Source: Dehalococcoidia bacterium
GTDB lineage: Bacteria; Chloroflexota; Dehalococcoidia; Lucifugimonadales; Lucifugimonadaceae
Length of the DNA stretch: 7,990 bases
Assembly (NCBI GenBank): GCA_012270805.1
Contig: JAAXHR010000023.1
Coordinates: 1 to 7,990, forward strand
Reading direction: 5' to 3'
Shown here: in pieces, positions 1-7,388 of the stretch
Numbering within the stretch: position 1 is the first letter of the stretch
Layout: every line of letters begins with the position of its first letter
Translations under genes and position numbers: made by a program
The notes under the pieces: generated by a model
What the model was told of the DNA's origin: nothing
The model's input: only the letters and a program-made list of their open reading frames with translations
Databases searched by the model: none

Positions 1-1598
1 TCGGCACCGAGAAGTACGGCCATCTCCCGGTGGCTCGCCAGTGCAGAAGCTGCTTCGGCAAAGTCTTCCATGGGAATGTCGCAGTAACGGGCTATTCGAC
101 CCAGATCGTAATCCCAGAGCGACGATTTGAAGTCCTCGCTGTTCTTGACGTTTTCACGAATGAAGTCGACCTGCTCCAAAGTTGCGTCAAAGACGGATCG
201 AACGATACCCATGACCGCCATGTGCGCAGTACCTATCCTTGGCCGTAGCCACACATCGGCGTAACGGGTGAGTTCGGTCTCACGCTGATCGATGACGACG
301 ATCTTTGCGCCACGTTTGGCGGCTCGTTTCACTGGCACCGCAAGCACATTCTGATCCTCGGTGGGGTTTCCAGAGACCACCATGACCGACTTCGCGTTTT
401 CGATATCCCATATAGACCGCTTAGTATGCTCGATGTCCCAACGTTCATCAATGTGCTTGGTCAAATCATCGATAAAGTTGTGCGCGCTATCGACGTTGCT
501 GGTCTTCAAAACGGTACGTGCGAATTTCTGGGCGATGAAGTTATCTTCGTTACTCCCGCGTGGTGAAGCGATGACCGCGATTTCGTCAGGGGAGTATTTG
601 GACAGAGCAGCTGCCGCGGCGGTCAATGCGTCTTCGGTCGTCGCGTTTGTGAGAATGCCGTCTTTTCTGAAGTATGGGCGCTTCAGCCTAGACCGATGGT
701 TCGGGTAGTCGTAACCGAATTTGCCTTTGAAGCAGGCCTGGCCAAGATTGGGAGCACCGTTTACATCGCCGCGGAACCGGATCACTTTGTCGAAGCGGTT
801 GACCTCTGCGATCATCTGGCAACCTACGGCACAGTTGGTGCAGGTTGTCGTCACTTGGCGACTGGCCTTCTCCCACTTGTACTCGCGCTCCACCAAGGCT
901 CCAGTGGGACAGACATCAATGCATGCTCCGCAGAACTCGCAACCCGATTCCATCAGGGAAGTGCCGTGCGAAGTTCCGACGAGAGATACGCCGGAGCGAG
1001 ACACGAGCGCCAATGCGGCATCGCCGCGCACCTCGTCGCACACGCGCACGCACCGTGCGCATACGATGCACAGGTTGTAGTCGCGGTCGTAGAGCGGGTC
1101 GTCGGCGTGTATCGGCAGGTCGCGGCGGTTGTAGTTGAGGGGCGTCCGCAGGTCGAGTTCAACTGATCGGACAGTGTCCTTCAGCTCGCAGCGCTCGTTC
1201 TTCGGACAGATAGTGCACCGGTCGGTGACATCAACGTGCCGCTGGCAGACGTCTTGGGGTCCGCACAACTCGATTCGGTGGCAAGTCAGGCATCCGTGGG
1301 GATGTTCCGACATCAGGAGTTCGATGATTCCGCGTCGCAGTTCGCTCACCGACTCGTTGTTGGTCTCGACCACCATGTCCGGCATCGGTGTAGCGGTGCA
1401 TGACGCCAACGTCATCTTGCGGCCACCCGCCTCGGTATCGACGACACAGGTGCGGCAGGCGCCGTACGGCTTCATGTTGGGGAAGTAGCAGAGGTAAGGG
1501 ATGTAGATGCCGGCTTCCAGCGCCGCTTGAAGGATCGTCTGACCTGGAGCGGCCTCGACTTGCTGACCGTCGATTGTGAACGTGATGGGTTCAGGCAT
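1..1598 (-). CDS. Molybdopterin-family iron-sulfur oxidoreductase, FdhA/NuoG-like large subunit (partial, C-terminus beyond window)
   Basis: My translation from the ATG at 1598 stays open for 532 codons to the window edge, so the C-terminal part is missing. Domains in order: a plant-type [2Fe-2S] domain (C37, C48, C51, C67); a NuoG-like His-Cys3 region (H99, C103, C106, C112) followed by further cysteines (C118, C128, C131, C137); a two-cluster ferredoxin domain (C177/180/183/187 and C220/223/226/230); a molybdopterin-type [4Fe-4S] motif (C253, C256, C260, C289) with the usual Lys at 291; then the pterin-binding domain, including a GNPTEDQ stretch and an ADVWLRPRIGT stretch typical of MGD binding. 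This is the order of NAD-linked formate dehydrogenase alpha subunits (FdsA type). However, the expected catalytic Cys/Sec followed by His falls on I376-D377 after the NVD landmark (368-370), so formate oxidation is doubtful. It starts 33 bp after the NuoF-like gene and is probably cotranscribed with it. It is likely the cytoplasmic large subunit of that complex. The family call is firm; the substrate is unknown. Confidence 0.9.
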   Translation of the reverse strand, partial: MPEPITFTIDGQQVEAAPGQTILQAALEAGIYIPYLCYFPNMKPYGACRTCVVDTEAGGRKMTLASCTATPMPDMVVETNNESVSELRRGIIELLMSEHPHGCLTCHRIELCGPQDVCQRHVDVTDRCTICPKNERCELKDTVRSVELDLRTPLNYNRRDLPIHADDPLYDRDYNLCIVCARCVRVCDEVRGDAALALVSRSGVSLVGTSHGTSLMESGCEFCGACIDVCPTGALVEREYKWEKASRQVTTTCTNCAVGCQMIAEVNRFDKVIRFRGDVNGAPNLGQACFKGKFGYDYPNHRSRLKRPYFRKDGILTNATTEDALTAAAAALSKYSPDEIAVIASPRGSNEDNFIAQKFARTVLKTSNVDSAHNFIDDLTKHIDERWDIEHTKRSIWDIENAKSVMVVSGNPTEDQNVLAVPVKRAAKRGAKIVVIDQRETELTRYADVWLRPRIGTAHMAVMGIVRSVFDATLEQVDFIRENVKNSEDFKSSLWDYDLGRIARYCDIPMEDFAEAASALASHREMAVLLGA

Positions 1599-1631
1599 GT
1601 TGTCTCTCGCCGCCAGTAATGTGAATCGATT

Positions 1632-3413
1632 TCATGGACGCGTGCGGCTCGGGAGGATCATCGAACCATCTCCGAACGGACCGGACTTCTCCAACTCGCC
1701 GTTGAATCGTTTCTCGAACTCCTCGCCGAAGTAGCTTATCGCCGATGAGATCGGGTTGTAGCCGAGTTGGCCATGTCCACATAGCGAACCGACCTTCATA
1801 TTGTTGCCGACCGTCTCCAGCAACTGCATGTCGCCCGGTTTGGCTTCGTTCTTGCACATCCTGTCGAGCACGTCCAGCATGTGAGTGTTGCCCAATCTGC
1901 ACGGGAAGCACTTGCCGCACGATTCGAACTGGTTGAAAGCCACGAGGTTGCGTATCAAGTCAACGACATCGGTTGTTTCATCGCCGACGATGATACCGCC
2001 AGAGCCGAGTATCGCGCCGGATTGCGCCATAGCGTCGAAATCGATCTCGGTATCAAACGCCTCTTCTCCCATCACGCCGCCGAGAGGGCCACCGGTTTGA
2101 AGCACCTTGATGCGTTCGGAGCCGTCAGCAACGCCGCCGCCGATGTCGTCCAAGACCTGACGAATCGTGACTCCCATCTCGACTTCATACATCCCGGGGC
2201 GTTTGATGTGACCGGTGAGGCAGACCAACGCGGTGCCTGACGACGACTCGGTGCCGATTTTCTTGAATTCATCGCCTCCGAGCTGAACGATATCGGGAAC
2301 ATAGGCAATAGTCTTGACGTTGTTTATATTCGTAGGCTTCTGGAAAAGCCCGGCTTGTGCTGGGAATGGCGGTTTGTATCTGGGCGTCGAACGTTTCCCT
2401 TCGATAGCCTCCATCATCGCGGTCTCTTCGCCGGCGACGTATGAGTCTCCAGTCAAGGAAACTTCCATTTCGAACGAGAAGTCAGATCCGAGGATGTTCT
2501 CGCCAAGGATGCCGTTTTCGTATGCTTCATCGATCGCTCGACGCGTGGCCTCGATCGGGATTTCGTGTCCCTGCCGAATAAACACGACGCCGTGAGTAGA
2601 GTTGGTCGCGTAGCCGTTGAGTATCAATCCCTCGATCAATCGGTGCGGGTCGCTCTCAAGTATGCCTTTGTCGTTAAAAGCACCCGGGTCACCCTCTTCG
2701 CAGTTGCATAGGACGTACTTCACAGGTGCATTGCTAGGAGCGAGGAAAGACCACTTAAGGCCGGTCGGAAATGCCGCTCCTCCGCGCCCTCGCAGGCCGG
2801 ATGTCTTCACCTCTTCTAAAACCTCATCCGGAGTCATCGACAGCACGGCTTTGTTCAGCGCCGAATATCCGTCTTGGGCGATGTACTGGAATATGTCGTG
2901 TGGATCGATGTTGCCGAAGTTTGCGGTAAGTATCTTTCTCTGGTTCGCGTTCGCGGGTAATTCGTCCCAATCTGGCAGGTGCGAAACATAACCATCGCTG
3001 TGTCTCGAGTATGCGTAGGCCGAATCGTGCAACGGGTTCGAATCTCGATCGTCAACATAGTGCGCGACGATTTGCGGCACCATCTCGGGAGTGACGTTTG
3101 CGTGTATTACCCGATGCAATTTCGGGACCAACACATCCACGATCGGTTCGAGGTACATCAACCCGTGTGCTCCGACCATCGATAGATTGATCTGGTCGGT
3201 TCCCTCTGGTCCATAAGGTTTGAGGGCATCGAAAACGGCTTGCGCTCCGGCGGCTTGACCCGACGCACCGAAACCGATCCGCACCCAAGGTTTGTCACTT
3301 GTGACCAGTTGGTCCCAGCGCTGGCGCGCCCGTGCCCGGAGCATCGCGTACTGAGTCTGTTGACTCATTGCCTCGGCATAGGTGTCGACAGGCGTTTCAA
3401 TGCGCGATACCAT
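1632..3413 (-). CDS. nuoF: NuoF-like NADH-binding FMN/[4Fe-4S] subunit
   Basis: A 593-residue flavoprotein that should exchange electrons between NAD(H) and an iron-sulfur chain through FMN. The FMN loop GLRGRGGAAFPTG lies at 206-218, the nucleotide-binding EEGDPGAFND at 239-248, GEETAMMEAIEG at 328-339, an SLBB-like stretch near 401-421, and the N3-type [4Fe-4S] ligands at C499, C502, C505 and C545. The GDPGAF form, rather than the EPG of complex I, groups it with soluble homologues such as HydB, HndC and FdsB. Residues 40-120 look like the thioredoxin-fold domain often fused at the N-terminus in that group, but no cysteine is present before the central domain. The ATG at 3413 is preferred over a TTG two codons earlier because AGGA precedes it by 8 nt. 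The gene overlaps the NuoE-like gene by 17 bp, which implies coupled translation. An ATG at 3368 is a less likely start. Family certain; the exact complex is inferred. Confidence 0.93.
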   Translation of the reverse strand: MVSRIETPVDTYAEAMSQQTQYAMLRARARQRWDQLVTSDKPWVRIGFGASGQAAGAQAVFDALKPYGPEGTDQINLSMVGAHGLMYLEPIVDVLVPKLHRVIHANVTPEMVPQIVAHYVDDRDSNPLHDSAYAYSRHSDGYVSHLPDWDELPANANQRKILTANFGNIDPHDIFQYIAQDGYSALNKAVLSMTPDEVLEEVKTSGLRGRGGAAFPTGLKWSFLAPSNAPVKYVLCNCEEGDPGAFNDKGILESDPHRLIEGLILNGYATNSTHGVVFIRQGHEIPIEATRRAIDEAYENGILGENILGSDFSFEMEVSLTGDSYVAGEETAMMEAIEGKRSTPRYKPPFPAQAGLFQKPTNINNVKTIAYVPDIVQLGGDEFKKIGTESSSGTALVCLTGHIKRPGMYEVEMGVTIRQVLDDIGGGVADGSERIKVLQTGGPLGGVMGEEAFDTEIDFDAMAQSGAILGSGGIIVGDETTDVVDLIRNLVAFNQFESCGKCFPCRLGNTHMLDVLDRMCKNEAKPGDMQLLETVGNNMKVGSLCGHGQLGYNPISSAISYFGEEFEKRFNGELEKSGPFGDGSMILPSRTRP

Positions 3414-3903
3414 TCTCAAGTTCCTGTTGAAGGTCAGCTATGTATTGGCGCGCCGAACCGGGATTCGCGCGCCCTTTCAGGATGTGGTCGCGTGCGATAA
3501 CCGGTGCTTGAGCACACGCTCCGAGACAAGTGCTGTAGCGCAACGTTATCTTGCCATCCGCGCTCGTTTCTTCGGAATCCACGCTCAACTCGTCTTGCAC
3601 CGCCTCCAACACCTTCTGCGCACCCAACAAATGGCAAGTCGGCCCCCAACAAACGTCGACAGTGGTCATGCCCGGCGGAGTGAACCGGAAGTTGGTGTAG
3701 AAAGATGCGACGCTCCACACGTCGTTAATGGTGGCGTTGCAGAAGATCGCCGTCTCTTCGATCGCTTCGTCAGGTATGTAGTGCAGGTCGTCTTGGACTG
3801 CGAGCAACGAAGAAAGTACCGTGATGCTCGGGACTCTTTCCTTGTCGGCGCGCTGGGATTCGAGAGCTCTTCGGATTCGCTCGCGCAACTCCGGTCGGCT
3901 CAT
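3397..3903 (-). CDS. nuoE: NuoE-like [2Fe-2S] thioredoxin-fold subunit
   Basis: A 168-residue protein of the complex I 24-kDa/NuoE family, which carries one [2Fe-2S] cluster and takes electrons from the FMN subunit. Residues 1-80 form the helical domain, including the VASFYTNFRF stretch of the family. The thioredoxin-like domain carries the full ligand set C85-x4-C90 (CWGPTC) and C126-x3-C130 (CLGAC), with the usual Ala-Pro at 133-134. The start at 3903 is chosen because AAGG lies 6 nt upstream of the ATG and the protein begins where family members usually do. TTG codons at 3954 and 3921 would extend it by 17 or 6 residues; the 3921 TTG has GGAG 5 nt upstream and cannot be excluded. It is first in an apparent E-F-large-subunit operon, and its 3' end contains the ribosome binding site of the next gene. 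The cluster ligands are intact, unlike those of the duplicate thioredoxin-like domain in the NuoF partner. Confidence 0.92.
   Translation of the reverse strand: MSRPELRERIRRALESQRADKERVPSITVLSSLLAVQDDLHYIPDEAIEETAIFCNATINDVWSVASFYTNFRFTPPGMTTVDVCWGPTCHLLGAQKVLEAVQDELSVDSEETSADGKITLRYSTCLGACAQAPVIARDHILKGRANPGSARQYIADLQQELENGIAH
3422..3425 (-). promoter_or_regulatory. Ribosome binding site of the NuoF-like gene
   Basis: AGGA on the minus strand, 8 nt upstream of the ATG at 3413 and inside the end of the NuoE-like gene. It decides the start in favour of ATG 3413 over TTG 3419, which would leave too little spacing. Confidence 0.6.
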
Positions 3904-3909
3904 TTGCTG

Positions 3910-3913
3910 CCTT
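3910..3913 (-). promoter_or_regulatory. Ribosome binding site of the NuoE-like gene
   Basis: AAGG on the minus strand, 6 nt upstream of the ATG at 3903. It supports this start over the upstream in-frame TTG codons. Confidence 0.5.
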
Positions 3914-4023
3914 GTCGTCAATCTATCTCCAGCTTGATCAAGGGGGTTTTTCAACGTCGCAATGCGTTGCCAGATTGACCGATATCGTCTAGATGGAATC
4001 GTAACAGAGCATCTTTACGCAGC

Positions 4024-4042
4024 GCACCGATTTCCCCGGTGC
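4024..4042 (-). terminator. Stem-loop just after the SDR stop (possible terminator or RNA processing site)
   Basis: A perfect 6-bp inverted repeat, GCACCG and CGGTGC, flanks a 7-nt loop and begins 4 nt beyond the SDR stop codon at 4047-4049. There is no U-tract after it on the minus strand, so it is not a convincing intrinsic terminator. It could slow 3' decay of the SDR message, or be chance. It lies at the boundary where the NuoE-NuoF operon would be expected to begin. Confidence 0.25.
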
Positions 4043-4046
4043 TGCT

Positions 4047-4826
4047 TCATCGGTTGGAACCTTCAATCTCTGCTGCAACCATGTCGCGCGACGTGTCACG
4101 ACGCATCGTCGGCATCATCACGACTTGTTCCACGATTGTCCGTTGCGGCATCGCCGCGCACAGGAATATGGCCTGCGCGATATCCTCCGCCTGCATCATT
4201 GTCGAACGATCATCGGCATCCGGAGGGCGCGGACGATTCTCAAGTATCGGAGTGTCGACTTCGCCGGGCATGATGGCGCAGGCGCGGACTCCGAACTTCG
4301 CGAGTTCGGTGTTCATGCCGCGGATCATGTTCAGTGATGCCGCCTTCGCGGCGCTATATGGCGCTCCACCGAGGAGGCCCGGATTCAATGCCGCCATAGA
4401 CGACACTGTGATCACAGTGCCAGTGCCGCGGTCGATCATGTTTGCCAATACCGACTGCGTTAGCCGATAAACGCCCTCGACGTTCACCTTGAACACCGAA
4501 TCCCACTCATCAGGGCCCACATATCGCAACGATCTGACGCGACTGCTGTGTCCGGCGTTGTTGACGAGGATGTCGACTTTCCCGAAGCGTTCCAAGCTCC
4601 ACTTTCCCAAATCGGCTGCGGCATCGCCATCTTCAAGATCCGTAGGTCTGACTTCGACGTCCACTCCGTGTTCCCGCGCTAGTTCTGCTACCTCGTCGAG
4701 CGGAGCTTGGCGTCTGCCGGCGAGAACCAGGTCCGAGCCAGCTTCGGCGAACATGACTGCGGCGACCTTGCCGATGCCGGTGCCCGCGCCGGTGATGATA
4801 GATACCTTGCCGTCCATAACGCCCAT
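4047..4826 (-). CDS. Classical short-chain dehydrogenase/reductase (SDR)
   Basis: A 259-residue single-domain NAD(P)-dependent oxidoreductase of the classical SDR family, within the usual 250-260 length. Visible motifs are the nucleotide-binding TGAGTGIG at 12-19, the NNAG structural motif at 89-92, and the catalytic tetrad N115, S143, Y157, K161 (in YSAAK). The pair R38-R39 at the end of the second strand suggests NADP(H) preference rather than NAD(H), since an acidic residue is usual there for NAD. The start at 4826 has a strong AGGAG 9 nt upstream and puts the protein at the usual SDR length. In-frame starts at 4862 (ATG) and 4868 (TTG) would add 12 or 14 unneeded residues, and an ATG at 4817 is possible. 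The gene is separated from the genes on both sides by about 95 and 140 bp, so it may be expressed alone. The substrate cannot be read from the sequence. Confidence 0.93.
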   Translation of the reverse strand: MGVMDGKVSIITGAGTGIGKVAAVMFAEAGSDLVLAGRRQAPLDEVAELAREHGVDVEVRPTDLEDGDAAADLGKWSLERFGKVDILVNNAGHSSRVRSLRYVGPDEWDSVFKVNVEGVYRLTQSVLANMIDRGTGTVITVSSMAALNPGLLGGAPYSAAKAASLNMIRGMNTELAKFGVRACAIMPGEVDTPILENRPRPPDADDRSTMMQAEDIAQAIFLCAAMPQRTIVEQVVMMPTMRRDTSRDMVAAEIEGSNR

Positions 4827-4835
4827 ACGTCTACA

Positions 4836-4840
4836 CTCCT
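4836..4840 (-). promoter_or_regulatory. Ribosome binding site of the SDR gene
   Basis: AGGAG on the minus strand, 9 nt upstream of the ATG at 4826. It is one of the strongest Shine-Dalgarno matches in the window and fixes the SDR start. Confidence 0.65.
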
Positions 4841-4920
4841 GATCTGCTCTACTCTGGTTCATGTTCAAACACGCATATAGGTTAACTCAGAGCGTTCGCT
4901 GCAAATCTGGAGAGGGGCCA

Positions 4921-6267
4921 TCAGTTGGACCGCCAATCCGACCATCCCTTGACAGCGTCGGAGAGCATCATACCCGCCACCTCCCGTCCCATTCGGATCG
5001 AGTAGTTCGTGCCGCGGTCTTCCGGGTATATCTGAGTGGTGTTTGCCAGATAGATGCGTTCGAATGGCGTGCGGTGCGACGGCTTCTTCGCGCCGTACTC
5101 AGTGCCGATTATGGGCTGTGCGGCGCTAACCGCGTTGTAGTGCACTTCCTTTACCCAAGAGCGATTGAAGCCGGGGTTGAACTTGTGCAGATGGTCGAAA
5201 TAGAGGTCCGTCAACTCATCGGGCGACAAGCTGAACAATTCGTCCCGTCGGTGCAGATAGTTGGTGAGATACACGACGTGGCGATCGTTGTACCATTCCT
5301 TCGGCAACATGTTCGTGTGCTCGATGATGCCCAAGAACGGCACATCATCCGAGGCGATGTTCATCCAGTAGTAGTCTGTCAGTTTTCGGTCCATCTCAAG
5401 TATGACGACTACTGCAGCCAGATATTGAACACTATCCAAGCGCGAGAGATATCCGGATGGCATCGAGTCCATCAGGCTCGGCATTGAGAACGATGGAACC
5501 GTCGAAAGAACGCAGTCGAACAAATCAACGTTCTCTCGTCCCTGATACACAGATTCGATCCCGACTTTGCCAGATTCGTTTCGCGGGACGATCTTGGTGA
5601 CGGGATTCTCGATGCGAATCTGGCCACCTGGATCCCTGATCTTGTCGGCCAGCGTATCGAAGACCATGTCGAAGCTGCCGGTTGGATATCCGAGGACTTC
5701 TTTCGCCAACATCCCTTCGCGCGAAGCGAATCTAGTCTGTATCTTCGACCAGAACCATGGCATTCCGACTTCGCCGTAAAATCGTCCGAATTTTCCGCGC
5801 AGCAAAGGGTTCCAAAGCACGTCGTAGGCTTTGCCGCCGAGTTTGTCACTCAGCCATTGATCAGCAGTGTACGGTTCAAGGTTCTGCCAGTCCTTGATGC
5901 GCTGCACTCGAAGCGTAAACAGCCCCATGCGGATGCGTTCGAACATCGGTATGGCACTGAAACGCAAAAGATCAAACGCTGTAGTAGTGCGATGCAACCC
6001 GCCATCGACGTATGTTCCGACGTTTGACGGGTACCACTCCATCGCGTTGCCGATACCCATTTCGTCCATCAGATCCAAGATCGCATGGTCGTTAGTGAAT
6101 AAGTGGTGATAGCCGCGTTCGAGCGGGTGTCCGCCCACGGGAATGGTTGATGCTTGACCACCGATAAAGGGTGCCGACTCGTAGACGATCACATCATGAC
6201 CAGTTCGCCCGATGTCGTAAGCGGCTGCTAGACCCGCCGCGCCAGCTCCAACTATCCCGACTTTCAT
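4921..6267 (-). CDS. FAD-dependent oxidoreductase, amine-oxidase/protoporphyrinogen-oxidase fold
   Basis: A 448-residue flavoprotein. The N-terminus is a Rossmann FAD-binding motif (GAGAAG at 7-12, with E30 at the end of the second strand to bind the ribose), followed by the GG doublet at 36-37 and a family signature ERGYHHLF at 50-57. The C-terminal FAD-contacting segment is at 405-428, including YPEDRGTNYS. The fold is that of the NAD(P)-binding Rossmann/amine-oxidase superfamily, which includes protoporphyrinogen oxidases, carotenoid desaturases and UDP-galactopyranose mutases; none of these specific functions can be assigned. There is no signal peptide or membrane segment, so it is probably cytosolic or membrane-associated. 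Its ATG overlaps the stop of the flippase-like gene as ATGA and no clear Shine-Dalgarno precedes it, which points to translation by re-initiation. Its role is therefore probably tied to the envelope glycan or lipid pathway of its neighbours. Confidence 0.88.
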   Translation of the reverse strand: MKVGIVGAGAAGLAAAYDIGRTGHDVIVYESAPFIGGQASTIPVGGHPLERGYHHLFTNDHAILDLMDEMGIGNAMEWYPSNVGTYVDGGLHRTTTAFDLLRFSAIPMFERIRMGLFTLRVQRIKDWQNLEPYTADQWLSDKLGGKAYDVLWNPLLRGKFGRFYGEVGMPWFWSKIQTRFASREGMLAKEVLGYPTGSFDMVFDTLADKIRDPGGQIRIENPVTKIVPRNESGKVGIESVYQGRENVDLFDCVLSTVPSFSMPSLMDSMPSGYLSRLDSVQYLAAVVVILEMDRKLTDYYWMNIASDDVPFLGIIEHTNMLPKEWYNDRHVVYLTNYLHRRDELFSLSPDELTDLYFDHLHKFNPGFNRSWVKEVHYNAVSAAQPIIGTEYGAKKPSHRTPFERIYLANTTQIYPEDRGTNYSIRMGREVAGMMLSDAVKGWSDWRSN

Positions 6268-7388
6268 GGTTTCAACTCAGCAGGATTTTCTGAAACATGT
6301 GGCGCGTTCGACGTGGACTTGCGCCTTCTACCTCTTACGGTTCTCGCGCCCCGCGCGAGGTTGACAAACGATGTTCGGTCAAAGAACAGTATGATGGCAC
6401 CCGCGATCGTGACCGGGGCCCATAAAACCACGTGCACCGTCAACGCGTACGCAGCTGCGACATCGCCATCGATTCCAAGGGCGGTCAGCGCCGCTGCTCC
6501 AAGCAACTCAAACGGGCCGAGGCTTCCCGCACTCGATGGCAGGATACCTGCGAGGTTTGCAGCCGCACCGAAAGCGACGATGGCGGCAACGAATTCGATT
6601 TGGCTCCCAAACTCCGGTCGGATGTCGAACCCCAGAGCGATCACGTAGTACATCGTGATCTCAGCGACCCAGACGGGTATCGAAAGCGCGATCACCTTCA
6701 GCAAACCCTGCCAAGTCCGGATCACTGTCAACCCCTCGATCAGGTTGATCGCGAGATTGATGATTTTGACCCGGATTCTCGGCGGGACCATGAAAAACAT
6801 GCCACCCATCAGCCGACGTATGCTCTCCGGCGACATCACAACGACGTACGCGACGACGGCGAAAACTGCTACAAAGGGTAGCAACGCGCCGATCGTGAGA
6901 ACCGTTACACCCCCTGGCACCTGTTCGGCGACACCGCTGACGGTCGTCTGGAAGCCGATGGCACCGACCACCGCGGCGATTGCGACCAGCAGAAGCAATG
7001 CGATCACATCGGAAGCGCGCTCCAAGGCAACCGTTCCGAATCCGGCCATCGTGCCTACGTTCTCTCGAAGCGAGAGGTAGTACGCGCGCATCAACTCTCC
7101 GATCCTGAGCGGTATCAGATTGTTCGCCATGTAACCGACGACTACGACTGGAAACAACGCACGGCGTGTGGATTCGCCGGTGAACGGCTTGAGCAGGTAC
7201 CGCCATCGGACGGTTCGAAACCACAACGCCAAGGTGTAGAAGGCCAGAGACGGGATAGCGTAGATGTAGTTTGCGGAGGCGAACACGTCTACTACTTGAT
7301 CGAAATCATCGACGATCGCGAAGAAGAAGATGCCCAAGAATACAGCACTTCCGAGCAACCCTATCCAGAAAGCGCGGCTCTTGATCAC
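6264..7388 (-). CDS. Flippase-like integral membrane protein (LPG synthase TM region / UPF0104, AglD-like)
   Basis: A 374-residue polytopic membrane protein, near the usual length for stand-alone members of the family. Hydrophobic segments lie at about 7-24, 42-58, 79-97, 117-146, 161-185, 232-252, 265-283 and 313-336. Family landmarks are present: N90 to R101 (NNLIPLRIGELMR), the E-R-x2-D motif at 123-127 (ERASD), and ILPSSAGSLGPFE at 282-294. The tail after residue 337 is basic and probably cytoplasmic. Known relatives include the membrane half of MprF and archaeal AglD, linked to lipid flipping or dolichol-phosphate sugar transfer. The GTG start at 7388 is the only usable start before the first membrane segment, since an in-frame stop lies just upstream, and it has no clear Shine-Dalgarno. 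It lies 47 bp after an Agl23-like gene and overlaps the FAD oxidoreductase gene by 4 bp. A role in moving or using lipid-linked sugars is inferred from this context. Confidence 0.9.
   Translation of the reverse strand: MIKSRAFWIGLLGSAVFLGIFFFAIVDDFDQVVDVFASANYIYAIPSLAFYTLALWFRTVRWRYLLKPFTGESTRRALFPVVVVGYMANNLIPLRIGELMRAYYLSLRENVGTMAGFGTVALERASDVIALLLLVAIAAVVGAIGFQTTVSGVAEQVPGGVTVLTIGALLPFVAVFAVVAYVVVMSPESIRRLMGGMFFMVPPRIRVKIINLAINLIEGLTVIRTWQGLLKVIALSIPVWVAEITMYYVIALGFDIRPEFGSQIEFVAAIVAFGAAANLAGILPSSAGSLGPFELLGAAALTALGIDGDVAAAYALTVHVVLWAPVTIAGAIILFFDRTSFVNLARGARTVRGRRRKSTSNAPHVSENPAELKP

Noticed and set aside
696..1166. Plus-strand open frames over the left part of the window
   Set aside because: They oppose the cysteine-rich region of the large oxidoreductase subunit, which reads through without a stop on the minus strand.
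1..1598. Reading the large subunit as a plain formate dehydrogenase or a selenoprotein
   Set aside because: There is no in-frame TGA codon in the visible part, and the expected Cys/Sec-His position reads Ile-Asp.
3940..3954. Run of five A then five C near a TTG start of the NuoE-like gene as a sign of frameshift or slippage
   Set aside because: The run lies upstream of the preferred ATG at 3903, and the frame after it encodes an intact protein.
3382..3978. Plus-strand open frame of 198 codons
   Set aside because: It is antisense to the NuoE-like gene, which has all four cluster cysteines. No recognisable domain is encoded on this strand.
4874..4904. Possible promoter before the SDR gene (TTGCAG and TATATG on the minus strand)
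   Set aside because: The spacing is 19 nt and the -35 element matches the sigma70 consensus at only three positions, so it is no better than chance.
4861..5487. Plus-strand open frame of 208 codons
   Set aside because: It lies opposite the FAD oxidoreductase, whose motifs are clear on the minus strand. The plus-strand product has no recognisable motif and looks like an antisense shadow.
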